Shown here piece by piece: positions 42,227 to 50,823 of a DNA stretch of 64,000 nucleotides. Made by a program: the position numbers and the translations under genes. The notes below the pieces were generated by a model. It ran no database searches, had not been told where the DNA came from, and worked only from the letters and a program-made list of their open reading frames with translations. The first letter of the stretch is position 1, and each line of letters opens with the position of its first letter. The stretch comes from Planctomycetota bacterium. Lineage in GTDB: Bacteria > Planctomycetota > E44-bin39. The stretch covers positions 35,377 through 99,376 of the forward strand of contig SOJX01000152.1 in assembly GCA_004376375.1 (NCBI GenBank), in the 5' to 3' direction.

Positions 42227-43921
42227 CTATAATTCGCCGGGTCGGCGCATATTGAATACGAAAAGGCCTTCTTCAGTTTTCTTCTTCTGCCACTGTTCGC
42301 ATTTTTTCGACCACAAACCCGCTTTCCTTACAGCTTCAACAAAATCAGGGAGCGCGAAAAGAGGCGTTCCCTTGAAGAAGCGTTTTCCGGAAACCAGCTT
42401 TGACAGAATCTGCTTCAGGTATTTCTTCTCGTCGTTGGCGTAGTACATACATATCGCCCAGACGCAGAAGCTGTCGGATTCAAAGTCCTTTTCACCCAGG
42501 AGTGAGGCTTCATCGAGAAGCGCGTTGAGTTTCTTTTTATCGCCGGTTGAAAGTTTTTCTCCGCAGTCTTTCTTTCGAAGGAGCAGGCGCAGGCGAAACA
42601 GATCCAGCGTCCTGCGGAAGGCGCTCACGTTTACAGTTGAAGTAGAGCTTTTATTGAATTCCTTTATTGCCCGCTCGGTCCCGGAAATATCGCCAAGCCA
42701 GATCCTTATATATATTTCAATTTCAGTGAAAGAGCCTTTGATGCTGAATCCTGCGGAGGACGATTCCAGAAGCGATGTCATTCGCGATAACGCTTCCCTG
42801 TAATCTCCAGAAGCCCATGCGCATATAATAAGATCAACTTCCAGTCGTGAAATAATCATATCGCGTGTTTGCGGAGCTGACTCAATATCCATGCAGATAT
42901 TTATTGCTTTCCTTAATAAGCGGGTTGCTTCAAATATGTTCAACCGCATGAGGGCGATTTCAGCAAGCAGCCTGTAAAACTGTGAAACAATCCTGGGGTT
43001 TTCAGTCAACTCCATTATTTGCCATGTAACTTCTTCAGCATGCTTGTGCTCGCCGATTTTCATCGCAATAGCCGCATGCCTGAGCGTAAGGAAGTGGGAA
43101 AGACTTTCTACCCCGGCCTTCTCCAGGGCCCGCCATTCTTTTGTTATGTAAGACTCGGCAGTCTCCAGTTCACCAAGCTCGTACCAGTACACGGCAAGCG
43201 TCGTTGTAAGACGTATTTTCTGAGGAAGCGTCAACTCTCCGCTGAGTAATTCTCCGATGAAACCGATGTGCGGTCCCGCTATATCGGTCATATTGTGGTA
43301 GCTGCCCACTTCTACAAGCTGAATAACCGGCTCGAGCAGGTCACCGAAACGCCCGGAGAAATTATCAGGCTTACCGAGCGATTCCCGCAGTTTACTTTCG
43401 GTCTCATCTTCCTGCCCGTCTATAATAAACGAGTAAGGAACTCCCGTCAGAAGGTGCATCCGCCAGACAAGCGCAAGTGAAGGCCTTGTCGACATTAGAT
43501 AACTGTGAAACGTGGCGCGGGCGATGCCGGTCTTCTGCCAGCATTCGGTGAAGCCGATTTCCGTTGCAAGCTCCTTGATCTTCAGTCTGGCCCGAGTCTC
43601 CGCTTCGGCAACTTCTTCGGCAGTAGGCGGCAGCTTACCCGTTTTCTTGGCTTCAATTACTGATTGATTACTTCCATCAAGAAAAGCGCCCGTAAATAAG
43701 CCTGGCCAGCTTACGCCGCAGACGGTATGAATCCTGTAGGCAAGATCGAGAGATGGAGAAGCGCCTGACATGGCCCGGTTCAACCGGGACGTGCCCACTC
43801 CCAGCATTTTACCGAAATTCACCCTTCCGGCCGCAAATGCCCACCGCTGAACGCTTAACCTGAAAAGTGCTTCCATGGAATCGGAAGAGCGGGTTATTTC
43901 TTTAACGCTGGGTTCAGACAT
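42227..43921 (-). CDS. Double HTH-TPR transcriptional regulator
   Basis: 564 residues. Two segments look like Cro/C1-type helix-turn-helix units: about 34-80 (FGKMLGVGTSRLNRAMSGAS, then LAYRIHTVCGVSW) and about 120-165 (TGIARATFHSYLMSTRPSLA). A third part, about 200-520, is TPR-like helical pairs (WYELGELETAESYITKEWRA). The layout recalls regulators with an N-terminal XRE domain and TPR sensor. No strong ribosome site precedes the ATG at 43921; a TATAAT promoter lies 48 bases upstream. It is divergent from a Gly-Thr lipoprotein gene at 44203, which it may control. Confidence 0.65.
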   Translation of the reverse strand: MSEPSVKEITRSSDSMEALFRLSVQRWAFAAGRVNFGKMLGVGTSRLNRAMSGASPSLDLAYRIHTVCGVSWPGLFTGAFLDGSNQSVIEAKKTGKLPPTAEEVAEAETRARLKIKELATEIGFTECWQKTGIARATFHSYLMSTRPSLALVWRMHLLTGVPYSFIIDGQEDETESKLRESLGKPDNFSGRFGDLLEPVIQLVEVGSYHNMTDIAGPHIGFIGELLSGELTLPQKIRLTTTLAVYWYELGELETAESYITKEWRALEKAGVESLSHFLTLRHAAIAMKIGEHKHAEEVTWQIMELTENPRIVSQFYRLLAEIALMRLNIFEATRLLRKAINICMDIESAPQTRDMIISRLEVDLIICAWASGDYREALSRMTSLLESSSAGFSIKGSFTEIEIYIRIWLGDISGTERAIKEFNKSSTSTVNVSAFRRTLDLFRLRLLLRKKDCGEKLSTGDKKKLNALLDEASLLGEKDFESDSFCVWAICMYYANDEKKYLKQILSKLVSGKRFFKGTPLFALPDFVEAVRKAGLWSKKCEQWQKKKTEEGLFVFNMRRPGEL

Positions 43922-43968
43922 GATTATTTGGCTTCAAGTTTCTGCGGCAACTGCAATCTCAAAAACGG

Positions 43969-43996
43969 ATTATATCACAAAGTTCCTGAAGCACAA
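43969..43996 (-). promoter_or_regulatory. Promoter of the HTH-TPR gene
   Basis: Minus strand: TTGTGC, 16 bases, TATAAT. The -10 is perfect; the -35 is only fair. Confidence 0.45.
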
Positions 43997-44043
43997 GCCG
44001 TTTTTTGGATAAGGCTGGGGAATGGATTTGGCCATACATTTTG

Positions 44044-44056
44044 TCCGATATTCGGA
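44044..44056. promoter_or_regulatory. Small dyad, candidate operator
   Basis: TCCGA-TAT-TCGGA in the divergent region between the HTH-TPR regulator and the lipoprotein gene. A plausible binding site for the regulator; no second copy is seen. Confidence 0.3.
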
Positions 44057-44202
44057 TACTGCAACTATTCCTGTCTCAAAAAGGGACTGCATTACTTTTT
44101 ACTCGCAATACAATCCGATTCTTGGATAATGTATAGTGATGAACGCGAACACCCAATCACAAAACATACTTTTCCCTTATCGCGCAGAAAGGAGAGTGGA
44201 CG

Positions 44203-44787
44203 ATGAGTAGAAATAAACTCCATAGGCTGTTGGCAGTGGTTGCTATTGTATTGTTCTTTGCCGCAATGGCCGGATGCAGCAAAAGCCACAAGAGTTCCAG
44301 GGGTGGGGCCGGCATCGGCACCGGTGGCGGCACGGGAACCGGAACTACTACCGGCACCAATACCGGCAACGGCACCAATCCCGGCGGCAAACCCGGCGAA
44401 GCATTCGGGTATGTTACCGAGACGGACCGGGTTCCGGGCGACCTTGACTGCAAGGGCAGCAGTAGCTGCCTTGTCCAGGGCGGGTATATGAAGTTTGATA
44501 TCAGAGACGTCACCGGGAGCATCAGTAGCGCAACCCTTCAGATTACTGTGATAAGCAGTGTCGCCAATCCCTGGCTTTGGTACTGCGGTCTGTCAATGGA
44601 CCCCGAAACGGCGCCGGCCGGGGAAGTCTTCAATGCAATTGAGAGACATAGCAGATTATATACTGGGGCGCACAAACCCGGCTCCGGGGCACAGACTAGA
44701 AGCCTGAGTTCCTCGGCTGTGGCAGACATCAATGCCGCCATATCCAGCGGGCAGGGCTGGTTCGCAATGGCCCTGGCATTCGAGTGA
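44203..44787 (+). CDS. Gly-Thr tract lipoprotein, DNRLRE-like domain, in-frame TGA near the end
   Basis: 194 residues to the first stop, ATG preceded by AAAGGAG about 12 bases upstream. Lipobox MAGC, then SKSHKSSR and a degenerate Gly-Thr tract (residues 35-62). The mature domain (FGYVTETDRVPGDLDCKGSS, then YMKFDIRDVTGSISSATLQI) looks like the DNRLRE/CBM96-type beta domain of secreted surface proteins. The TGA at 44785 interrupts it: the same frame continues VFGEVLLDGGTNAPQLILK to TAA at 44845-44847, a typical C-terminal strand for this fold. So the last 19 residues are cut off by a nonsense codon, read through, or affected by a sequencing error. Divergent from the HTH-TPR regulator. Confidence 0.75.
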   Translation: MSRNKLHRLLAVVAIVLFFAAMAGCSKSHKSSRGGAGIGTGGGTGTGTTTGTNTGNGTNPGGKPGEAFGYVTETDRVPGDLDCKGSSSCLVQGGYMKFDIRDVTGSISSATLQITVISSVANPWLWYCGLSMDPETAPAGEVFNAIERHSRLYTGAHKPGSGAQTRSLSSSAVADINAAISSGQGWFAMALAFE

Positions 44788-45050
44788 GTGTTCGGCGAAG
44801 TCCTCCTGGATGGAGGAACCAACGCACCACAGTTGATACTGAAATAAGAACCTTAATAAGAATGCAATCATGGATACGGCCGATATTAGAGATTAGCCAT
44901 TCATGATTGACTGGGATACATCAAATCTTACCCAGGGAGAAACCTACATTAGTGCTTTCTCATCGGGCAGGACTTGCAGCAAATACCGGATTTGCACAGA
45001 TTTATTTCAACCTGTGGTTGTCATATTGGTTGTCAGTGCCTGTTTCACCC
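44788..45050. other. Intergenic region
   Basis: Apart from the 60-base continuation of the lipoprotein frame (to 44847), no gene or clear signal is seen. Confidence 0.4.
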
Positions 45051-45095
45051 AAAAAAGGAAGCAGAGACCGAAGATGTAACTTCAAGCCTCTGCTT
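45051..45095 (-). terminator. Terminator of tRNA-fMet
   Basis: Minus strand: AAGCAGAG, loop, CTCTGCTT, then CCTTTTTT, about 12 bases past the tRNA 3' end. Confidence 0.7.
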
Positions 45096-45106
45096 TAGTT
45101 GAGGAG

Positions 45107-45180
45107 TAGCGGGGGCAGGATTCGAACCTGCGACCTTCGGGTTATGAGCCCGACGGGCTACCTGACTGCCCCACCCCGCG
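45107..45180 (-). tRNA. Initiator tRNA-Met (CAT)
   Basis: 74 bases without CCA. CGCGGGG acceptor with an unpaired C1 opposite U72, an anticodon stem with three G-C pairs around CTCATAA, T-loop TTCGAAT. The C1 mismatch and the GGG/CCC pairs are marks of the initiator tRNA. Confidence 0.95.
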
Positions 45181-45285
45181 TCAGTAGAAACTATAGTAAC
45201 AACGCCTGCGGGAAATGTCAATTTTATTTTCAGACAATCCGGAATGTAAACGCATTTATGTTTTAGGCGTTTTATGTGTAGAGAA

Positions 45286-45314
45286 AATCCCGGGCAGGTC
45301 AACTGCCCGGGATT
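45286..45314 (-). terminator. Terminator of the lipoprotein gene
   Basis: Perfect 12-bp stem AATCCCGGGCAG/CTGCCCGGGATT with a 5-base loop, followed on the minus strand by TTTTCTC, 33 bases past the stop at 45347. Confidence 0.75.
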
Positions 45315-45346
45315 TCGGATGTTTTAATTAAATTCAAGTACCCCCG

Positions 45347-46186
45347 TCACTGCGACGAAATGGCGTTTGCCAAGCCGACTGGATCACCCCCTCCGACGGG
45401 GTTTATCACCGTTACACTGTCAGATGTGCCCTGTTCCTGTGCAACGACTGAGGCAAGTGGGATTGTGTTCACGCCGTAAACCAAACTTGTCGCTACGTAT
45501 TCCGAGTAGTCGGGGGGGGTAACGGCATATACGAGGATATAGTTTTTGGGTGTGTCTATAGTAAGCAGTTCGGGAGATGAAAAAGTTATTGTAACTTCGC
45601 GGGTGCCCGAATCTATTAAAGCCCAACCGCTAACCATAGTATCGCCAGGATTGTCAAAAACGCCGGCGCAACCGCCAACGTCTAAGAATGCGCCTGCACT
45701 TATCCCGCTACCAAGAGCAAGGCTTCCATCGCCTCCATCTCTGAATAACATTGAGGTTACTTCAATGTTAACATTTTTTGCTCGAAGTACAAATTGGAGC
45801 ATAGAAACGCCATAAGGGCCACCTGTGGTTGGAAAGCCGGTGTAGTTGTAGTTGGGCGTATAAGGCCCGATTGAGACTTCCAGTGTCCCAGTGCTTGTTC
45901 CCGTTCCTGTGTCGGTGTCGGTTCCTGTTCCGGTATCAGTATCGGTTCCTGTCCCTGTATCGGTGTCGGTCCCTGTTCCGGTATCAGTATCGGTTCCCGT
46001 ACCCGTACCGGTATCCGTTCCAGTGCCGGTTCCAGTGCCGGTTCCGGTGCCTGTGCCAGTACCGGTAGGATCTGGCGGTGGGATGTAAATGGTTTTACCG
46101 CCGCCTCCGCCGCCGCCGCAATTCATGGAGAAAAAGGCAAGTGAAATGAATACGGCGAGGAAAGCAAGAGATTTGTATTTGTGCAT
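45347..46186 (-). CDS. Gly-Thr/Asp-Thr tract lipoprotein
   Basis: 279 residues from the ATG at 46186 (GGAGGG upstream); an ATG four codons earlier overlaps the ribosome site. The signal ends FFSMNC, then seven Gly, KTIYIPPPDP and a long tract in which the pairs alternate as TGTG and TDTD (DNA 45893-46066). The C-terminal domain (about 105-279; STGTLEVSIGPYTPNYNY, LIDSGTREVTITF, PLASVVAQEQGT) matches the C-terminal half of the protein at 32056-33375. The Asp variants show that the tract drifts while keeping its two-residue period. Its own sigma-70 promoter and terminator make it monocistronic. Confidence 0.8.
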   Translation of the reverse strand: MHKYKSLAFLAVFISLAFFSMNCGGGGGGGKTIYIPPPDPTGTGTGTGTGTGTGTGTDTGTGTGTDTDTGTGTDTDTGTGTDTDTGTGTDTDTGTGTSTGTLEVSIGPYTPNYNYTGFPTTGGPYGVSMLQFVLRAKNVNIEVTSMLFRDGGDGSLALGSGISAGAFLDVGGCAGVFDNPGDTMVSGWALIDSGTREVTITFSSPELLTIDTPKNYILVYAVTPPDYSEYVATSLVYGVNTIPLASVVAQEQGTSDSVTVINPVGGGDPVGLANAISSQ

Positions 46187-46332
46187 GTTTCCCTCCACGA
46201 AAGAACACCAGATTGTCCGCTAGTTGATATTCAAGTTTAACAGGATTCGGTTGATTAATGTCCCGTATATTACGTATCCGGGATGTCAATCGAATCCCTA
46301 GCCCTTCCCGCATGGTATGTACAGATATACAA

Positions 46333-46361
46333 ATTATAGCATGAACGCCTGCTTATCGCAA
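46333..46361 (-). promoter_or_regulatory. Sigma-70 promoter
   Basis: Minus strand: TTGCGA, 17 bases, TATAAT, 147 bases before the lipoprotein start at 46186. The leader contains an imperfect inverted repeat CCCG...CGGG near 46263-46284. Confidence 0.65.
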
Positions 46362-46406
46362 GGTAAAATTATTATACGGGTCATAAGTAACCCAGGAGCA
46401 GTTTTG

Positions 46407-46492
46407 TAGCCGAGACGGGATTCGAACCCGTAAGGGGCGTAAACCCCAAGGGATTTTAAGTCCCTCGCGTATGCCAGTTCCGCCACTCGGCC
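46407..46492 (-). tRNA. tRNA-Leu (TAA)
   Basis: 86 bases without CCA. Acceptor GGCCGAG/CTCGGCT (one G-U pair), A73, anticodon loop CTTAAAA, a long variable arm TTGGGGTTTACGCCCC and T-loop TTCGAAT. A class II tRNA with the leucine discriminator. Confidence 0.95.
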
Positions 46493-46539
46493 TTGAGAAA
46501 TATTATATCCTGCCAGAGCCGATTCGTCAAAGCCTAAGT

Positions 46540-46637
46540 CAATTGGTCGATTGGTCCTTTGGTCTTTCGTCCTTCAGTCCTTCGGCCAATAAGACCAAGA
46601 GACCAATTGACCAAAGGACCAAAAGACCAAACGACCA
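46540..46637. repeat. TTGGTC/GACCAA word array, inverted
   Basis: Variants of TTGGTC on the left (46540-46580) and of GACCAA on the right (46593-46637) form a long imperfect hairpin. Noncoding. Confidence 0.6.
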
Positions 46638-46708
46638 GTAATCAGAGATTTCTCCTTGCGCTTACGGGGCAAGGCGAGTAAAATGCCTATGTTTTTCATG
46701 GGGAATGT

Positions 46709-47278
46709 ATGGCCATAAAGAACCGGTGTGCAACCTGTAACCACGTTTTGTCGGTGCCGGACGAGTTCTCGGACGTGACGGTAAAGTGCCCGAATTGCGC
46801 AGGATGGATGCGTATAGTTAATCCAAATTCGACCGGTGAATCCACTCCCTCGTCGCGGGCCGCTGCCGTCGGCAGCGGAAGGATTATCAATCGGGGATTG
46901 CGTGTAAGCCGCGCACAGAAAGGCTCCTGGATGCGCGCATCTAGAGGCCCCAATTATAACGCACCAGTGCTCCGAACCATCTCGGTCGCGTTTCTCTGTC
47001 TGGCGTATGTTCTCGGGTTGCTTGTCCCCGCAGCAGGAGTATTTTACCTGCATTTGTCATCAAGCAGTGGAAGTGGAACAGGGCCAGGCACGGTTCTTGT
47101 TTTCATTTTGACACTTATTGGCGCGGTGGTTGTATACTTTACCTTTAAGTTCCTGTCAACGTTTGCGCGGGTTCTGGCAGAGATTGGGGAAGACCAGCAG
47201 GCCGCTATTTCAGTCATGAGAGATATTTGCAACCGCGGTAGCGAGCCTGAAACCGGTCAGATGGGAGGAAAAGCGTGA
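46709..47278 (+). CDS. Zinc-ribbon protein with two membrane helices
   Basis: 189 residues. The N-terminus has CATCNHVLSVPDEFSDVTVKC and a later CPNC, a CXXC...CXXC zinc ribbon of the MJ0042 style. A basic linker leads to two hydrophobic helices (about 92-115 and 127-148) and a short cytoplasmic tail. It overlaps the next gene by 4 bases (GTGA). First gene of the type II secretion-like operon; probably a small membrane protein of unknown job in that machine. Confidence 0.65.
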   Translation: MAIKNRCATCNHVLSVPDEFSDVTVKCPNCAGWMRIVNPNSTGESTPSSRAAAVGSGRIINRGLRVSRAQKGSWMRASRGPNYNAPVLRTISVAFLCLAYVLGLLVPAAGVFYLHLSSSSGSGTGPGTVLVFILTLIGAVVVYFTFKFLSTFARVLAEIGEDQQAAISVMRDICNRGSEPETGQMGGKA

Positions 47279-48060
47279 GCGCGGATGACGCATTGGAGAA
47301 TAGTCGCAAGCCCCGGCTCGGCGAACTGCTGATGAGGCAGAAACTGATTAACCAGGAGCAGCTCGATAACGCGCTGAACGCGCAGCGTGGAACCGTCAAG
47401 AAGCACTTGCTCGGTGATATTCTTATAGACCTGGGTTATATAACTCGAGAGGAACTTACGCAGAAGATTCTCGAGACAGGCCGTATCGGAGAGGTATTAA
47501 TGGCGACCGGCCTGATTACACCTGACCAGCTTCAGAAAGCGCTTGAAGTCCAGCAGGAAACGTCAAAACTCCTGGGGCATGTATTCCTGGAACTTGGATA
47601 TATCAGCGATGAAGATTTAATGCAAATAACCTCAAAACTTGGCTATTTCCTCGTGGAAGCGCAGATTATCAGGGGCAACCAGCTGGAACGTGCGCTTGAT
47701 GAGCAGCGTAACACCGCAACGAGAAAGCTGTTAGGTGAAATCCTGGTGGATATGGGCGCCCTGTCCGAGTCACAGTTGATTTCGGCGATTTCACGGTATT
47801 GCGGCATCCCGTTTCTCAAGCTCGAGAAGATGGACATATCACACAGAGCTATTAATCGCCTGCCTCGGGAGGTTGTCGAGCGCTTGAAGGTTCTTCCCGT
47901 AAATGTAACGGGTAGAATACTTACGGTCGCCATGGTTAACCCGCTTGACCACAAGGGCATCAATACAATCGAGAAAATGACCGGCTTGAAAGTAAACCGG
48001 ATTATGTGTACACGGGATGACTTTTCTCAGATGCTGGTCAAATATTATGGTGAAAACTAG
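47275..48060 (+). CDS. MshEN (GspE N-terminal) domain protein
   Basis: 261 residues, GTG start with GGAGG upstream, 4-base overlap with the gene before. Residues 14-160 have several copies of a short helical motif such as LGEILVDMGALSESQL. The C-terminal part (about 165-261) is a MshEN domain: YCGIPFLKLEKMDISHRAIN, LPREVVERLKVLPV, LTVAMVNPLD. These domains sit at the N-terminus of GspE/PilB ATPases and can bind c-di-GMP. Here no ATPase follows, so this is a stand-alone adaptor, perhaps linking the secretion platform to a separately encoded ATPase. Confidence 0.78.
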   Translation: MSADDALENSRKPRLGELLMRQKLINQEQLDNALNAQRGTVKKHLLGDILIDLGYITREELTQKILETGRIGEVLMATGLITPDQLQKALEVQQETSKLLGHVFLELGYISDEDLMQITSKLGYFLVEAQIIRGNQLERALDEQRNTATRKLLGEILVDMGALSESQLISAISRYCGIPFLKLEKMDISHRAINRLPREVVERLKVLPVNVTGRILTVAMVNPLDHKGINTIEKMTGLKVNRIMCTRDDFSQMLVKYYGEN

Positions 48061-48179
48061 GGCGATAATAGAGCTTGGGAGTTAAACTGCAGGTATTCCG
48101 TTGCGGCTGTTCCCGCGAATTTCAGGTCAGATGCTGTTAAATGGGCTGAACCCTCGATACCCCCGGAGCGTATAAAATA

Positions 48180-48818
48180 ATGGATACTGGGCCTAGACGC
48201 CGCCGGGTCTCTCGTGGCGCCAGGAAACGGCGCCGCAGGGCAAAAGCTCCGGGCAAACAGCGTGAGGCTGTAAGCAAGGAAGAGCTCGAGTTCAGAAAGC
48301 GGGCGCAGAAGTTTGCGCGGAAGTTCATCGATTGGTATAGTACTAATTTTAACGTTTCGCTAACTTATGACGTGGATTCCGTGCGCGCCCTTGACAATCT
48401 GCTTGTTCTCGACACTGCGCAGAACCTGGTGAATGATGAGATCGTCCTCCAGATGGGGTTTTTTCTGGGGGAGATCATGCGGCGCAATTTCGGGGGAGAG
48501 TATCACTACTCCTACGAGTACGATGCGCTGATTCTGAAATGCCAGGGCATATCGGTTTTTCCGATATTGAAAATCAAGAAGTCGCTCGAGTATCTTGCCA
48601 TACCGATTGTCGGCATTGAGCGCACAGCAGGGCTTGAAGAATACATGTTCTCGTTTGCCCGAATGCTTTCGAACAAACGTATCGAAGAGGGGCGGCAGAC
48701 GAAGGACAAAGTCAGCTCAATCGATGAATTGGATTTGCGGCTCGACGAAGATGATGAGGACGAAGATGAAAACGAGGAAGTCATCGAAATCCCGCTCCCG
48801 CCCGACTCGAAATCGTGA
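48180..48818 (+). CDS. Conserved-looking hypothetical protein in the Gsp operon
   Basis: 212 residues. A strongly basic N-terminus (PRRRRVSRGARKRRRR) is followed by a compact domain, LDNLLVLDTAQNLVNDEIVL then QMGFFLGEIMRRNFGGEYHY, and a very acidic C-terminal tail (LDLRLDEDDEDEDENEE). The central part resembles the G-x-L-G-E pattern of small domains found in several hypothetical protein families. The gene overlaps gspK by 53 bases. The opposite charges at the two ends are notable; function unknown. Confidence 0.6.
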   Translation: MDTGPRRRRVSRGARKRRRRAKAPGKQREAVSKEELEFRKRAQKFARKFIDWYSTNFNVSLTYDVDSVRALDNLLVLDTAQNLVNDEIVLQMGFFLGEIMRRNFGGEYHYSYEYDALILKCQGISVFPILKIKKSLEYLAIPIVGIERTAGLEEYMFSFARMLSNKRIEEGRQTKDKVSSIDELDLRLDEDDEDEDENEEVIEIPLPPDSKS

Positions 48819-50139
48819 GCGTGCCGGCGCTCGCCGCCGGGGCATCGCCCTCATCATCGTACTCATGTGTTCCGTCCTCTTCTACATCCTGATCAGTGAA
48901 TTCATAGCCACCTCACGGATTGAAGAACGGGCAAGCCGGAACGTGAAGTTCAAGGGCGAAGCGCATTACATCGCGCTGGGCGGCGTTAACCTTCTCAAAA
49001 TGTATCTTAAGTCCGACAAGGATCTCATGTACGACTCTCTCGCTGACGACTGGGCCAAGTGGGGTCGGAAAGGCGAAGTCAAGAGTCTGCCTTTCGGGAG
49101 TTTTTTTGTTTCAGCCGTATGCGACGCCGAGGCCGGCAAGCTGAACATAAACCTTCTCGCGAACAAGACGGGAAGCAACAAGGCGCTTTATGACAGGACG
49201 CTCAGTCGCCTTGAGCTGCTTATCGCCGCCATCGGATATGAAAACGATTTTGACATGGAGGGCGAGTATAACCTTGCCCGCGAGATTGCCGATTTTGTTG
49301 ACGACGATGATGTGTCCTGGGACAACAGTAATGAACCCGAGTACTATCCCGACCAGGAGCTAATAAGCCTGACCGAGATCTTACGCGTCGAGGGCATTAG
49401 CCCTGCGATATTTTACGGCTATACGCGCGATGCCGAGGCCGATGACGACGCCGATGAAAGTGAATCGGAACAGAATAAGCCATTCGGCAGCGGTACTGAA
49501 ACCGTTGTCGGCCTGATCGATTTGCTCTCGGTCTACGGTGAAAGCAGCGCTCCACTGGGCGCCGGCAAATTCAATCCGAGTTTTATGCCGCGTTACCTCA
49601 TTGTTGCCACGCTCCTCGATTACTGGATATGGAGGAATGCGACCCCGGAGGAACTGAAGGAAGCCACCTTTGAGGAAAAAGTCGCAGAGGCCAAGAAATA
49701 CGCCGACCAGCTCATCCAGTACCGCGATAACTACTCGACAAAAAAATCGGACGATTGGGACAATCCGGGGCAAACCGTGGAAGAAAGCGGCGGTGAGGAG
49801 CCTGAAAGCAACGACCATCCCTGGGATTGGTCTGAAGCGATGTGGGGTAAGAATAAGGGTTCGGGCTATCGCGGCAGCGTCCTGCGTCATAACGGCTCAT
49901 ATTTCCTTGCCCGCATTGTGTTGTCCGGTGCGGGAACCACACTCGGCAAAGGCACGCTGGAATACCGTGTGATGCTGCAGCGTAAAGTAAAGAATCCGGG
50001 AGGAGGAGGGGGGATGGGCGGAGGCGGAGGCGAGGAAGAGGAACAGGAAGTCGATGCTCAGACCTTGCTCTGGATGGAACACCGCATCCCGGAGAAGAAG
50101 ACGCTGGATGAGCTTACAGGTAATACGTATTTGCGGTAA
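48766..50139 (+). CDS. gspK: Type II secretion minor pseudopilin GspK-like
   Basis: 457 residues from the ATG at 48766 (GAGGA 5 bases upstream). The prepilin leader is RRRG followed by IALIIVLMCSVLFYILIS; cleavage would be after the Gly. The mature part has EERASRNVKFKGEAHYIALG, DAEAGKLNINLLANKT (as in GspK) and a DDDDVSWDN-type calcium-binding-like loop. A poly-Gly stretch (GGGGGMGGGGG) lies near the C-terminus. GspK caps the pseudopilus tip with GspI/J. The leader of 26 residues is long. The gene lies in the operon with GspC-, GspL- and GspM-like genes. Confidence 0.75.
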   Translation: MKTRKSSKSRSRPTRNRERAGARRRGIALIIVLMCSVLFYILISEFIATSRIEERASRNVKFKGEAHYIALGGVNLLKMYLKSDKDLMYDSLADDWAKWGRKGEVKSLPFGSFFVSAVCDAEAGKLNINLLANKTGSNKALYDRTLSRLELLIAAIGYENDFDMEGEYNLAREIADFVDDDDVSWDNSNEPEYYPDQELISLTEILRVEGISPAIFYGYTRDAEADDDADESESEQNKPFGSGTETVVGLIDLLSVYGESSAPLGAGKFNPSFMPRYLIVATLLDYWIWRNATPEELKEATFEEKVAEAKKYADQLIQYRDNYSTKKSDDWDNPGQTVEESGGEEPESNDHPWDWSEAMWGKNKGSGYRGSVLRHNGSYFLARIVLSGAGTTLGKGTLEYRVMLQRKVKNPGGGGGMGGGGGEEEEQEVDAQTLLWMEHRIPEKKTLDELTGNTYLR

Positions 50140-50148
50140 ACTGAAAAT

Positions 50149-50782
50149 ATGAAAACGATTCGCTGGTTCATGACGATTGCTAACCTGACGCTCGTGATTA
50201 CGCTGGGCGCGATGGGGATGTATTACTTCGGCGGACTTGGAATGTTTATGCAGCGCGCTCTGGGCATCGATAAGAAGTATTGCCCCGACCCGTACTTCGC
50301 GGATGCGCAGATTCCGACGTGGGACCCGAACGACTATGTCAGGAAACAGGGGGTAAAAGCACGAAGGCGAACGCTGGCAAAGGATTATCCTTGATATCGC
50401 AATTCCGATACCGGTTATTCGAACGGGTGACTGTGATTCGGAATTGACGCTTGAAGAGATTTTGAAACTGAAAATCAAGTCTGAATATTCCGTTGTCTAT
50501 TCTGCAAAGAGGCCAAATCAATCCGGTTGCTATCTTCAGACTGCTCTGAAAAGCGGCGCGGAGGGAATGTACTTTTACAGCCTGGGCGATAAATTCCACG
50601 TGCAGTATGATACGCGTAAGGGAAAACGCCGGAAGATTTTTACTCTCAAGGAGATTGTTGAGGTGGTTCCGGGCAGGATATATAAAATTCTTTTTGAAAC
50701 GGACGAAGGTGAAAGAGTAATCAGGCAATACGAACGCAAATTCCCCAGGGAATTTGATCTTGTGCAGAATATAAACCGCTGA
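50149..50782 (+). pseudogene. GspC-like gene split by a frameshift
   Basis: Two pieces in different frames: 50149-50394 (81 residues: N-terminal membrane helix, then QIPTWDPNDYVRKQG ending at LAKDYP) and 50444-50782 (112 residues from a TTG: EYSVVYSAKRPNQSGCYLQT and on). Together they align with the intact neighbour at 50824-51471, which has IPTWDPMRYRP, KKDYAF and FSVVYSPTKPKENGCYLQT. The frame changes near 50385. A real mutation, an assembly error or a frameshift are all possible; no slippery sequence is obvious. Confidence 0.65.
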
Positions 50783-50823
50783 GCACGGCTCAGCTTTCGG
50801 GAGAAGCTGAAAGGCTTTAGACC

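Noticed and set aside
44785..44787. TGA as selenocysteine codon
   Set aside because: No SECIS-like hairpin was seen just after it and the protein is not of a redox family; a nonsense mutation or error is simpler.
50380..50400. Programmed frameshift in the split GspC-like gene
   Set aside because: No slippery heptamer or following stem is evident, and the intact paralog shows that one continuous frame is normal.
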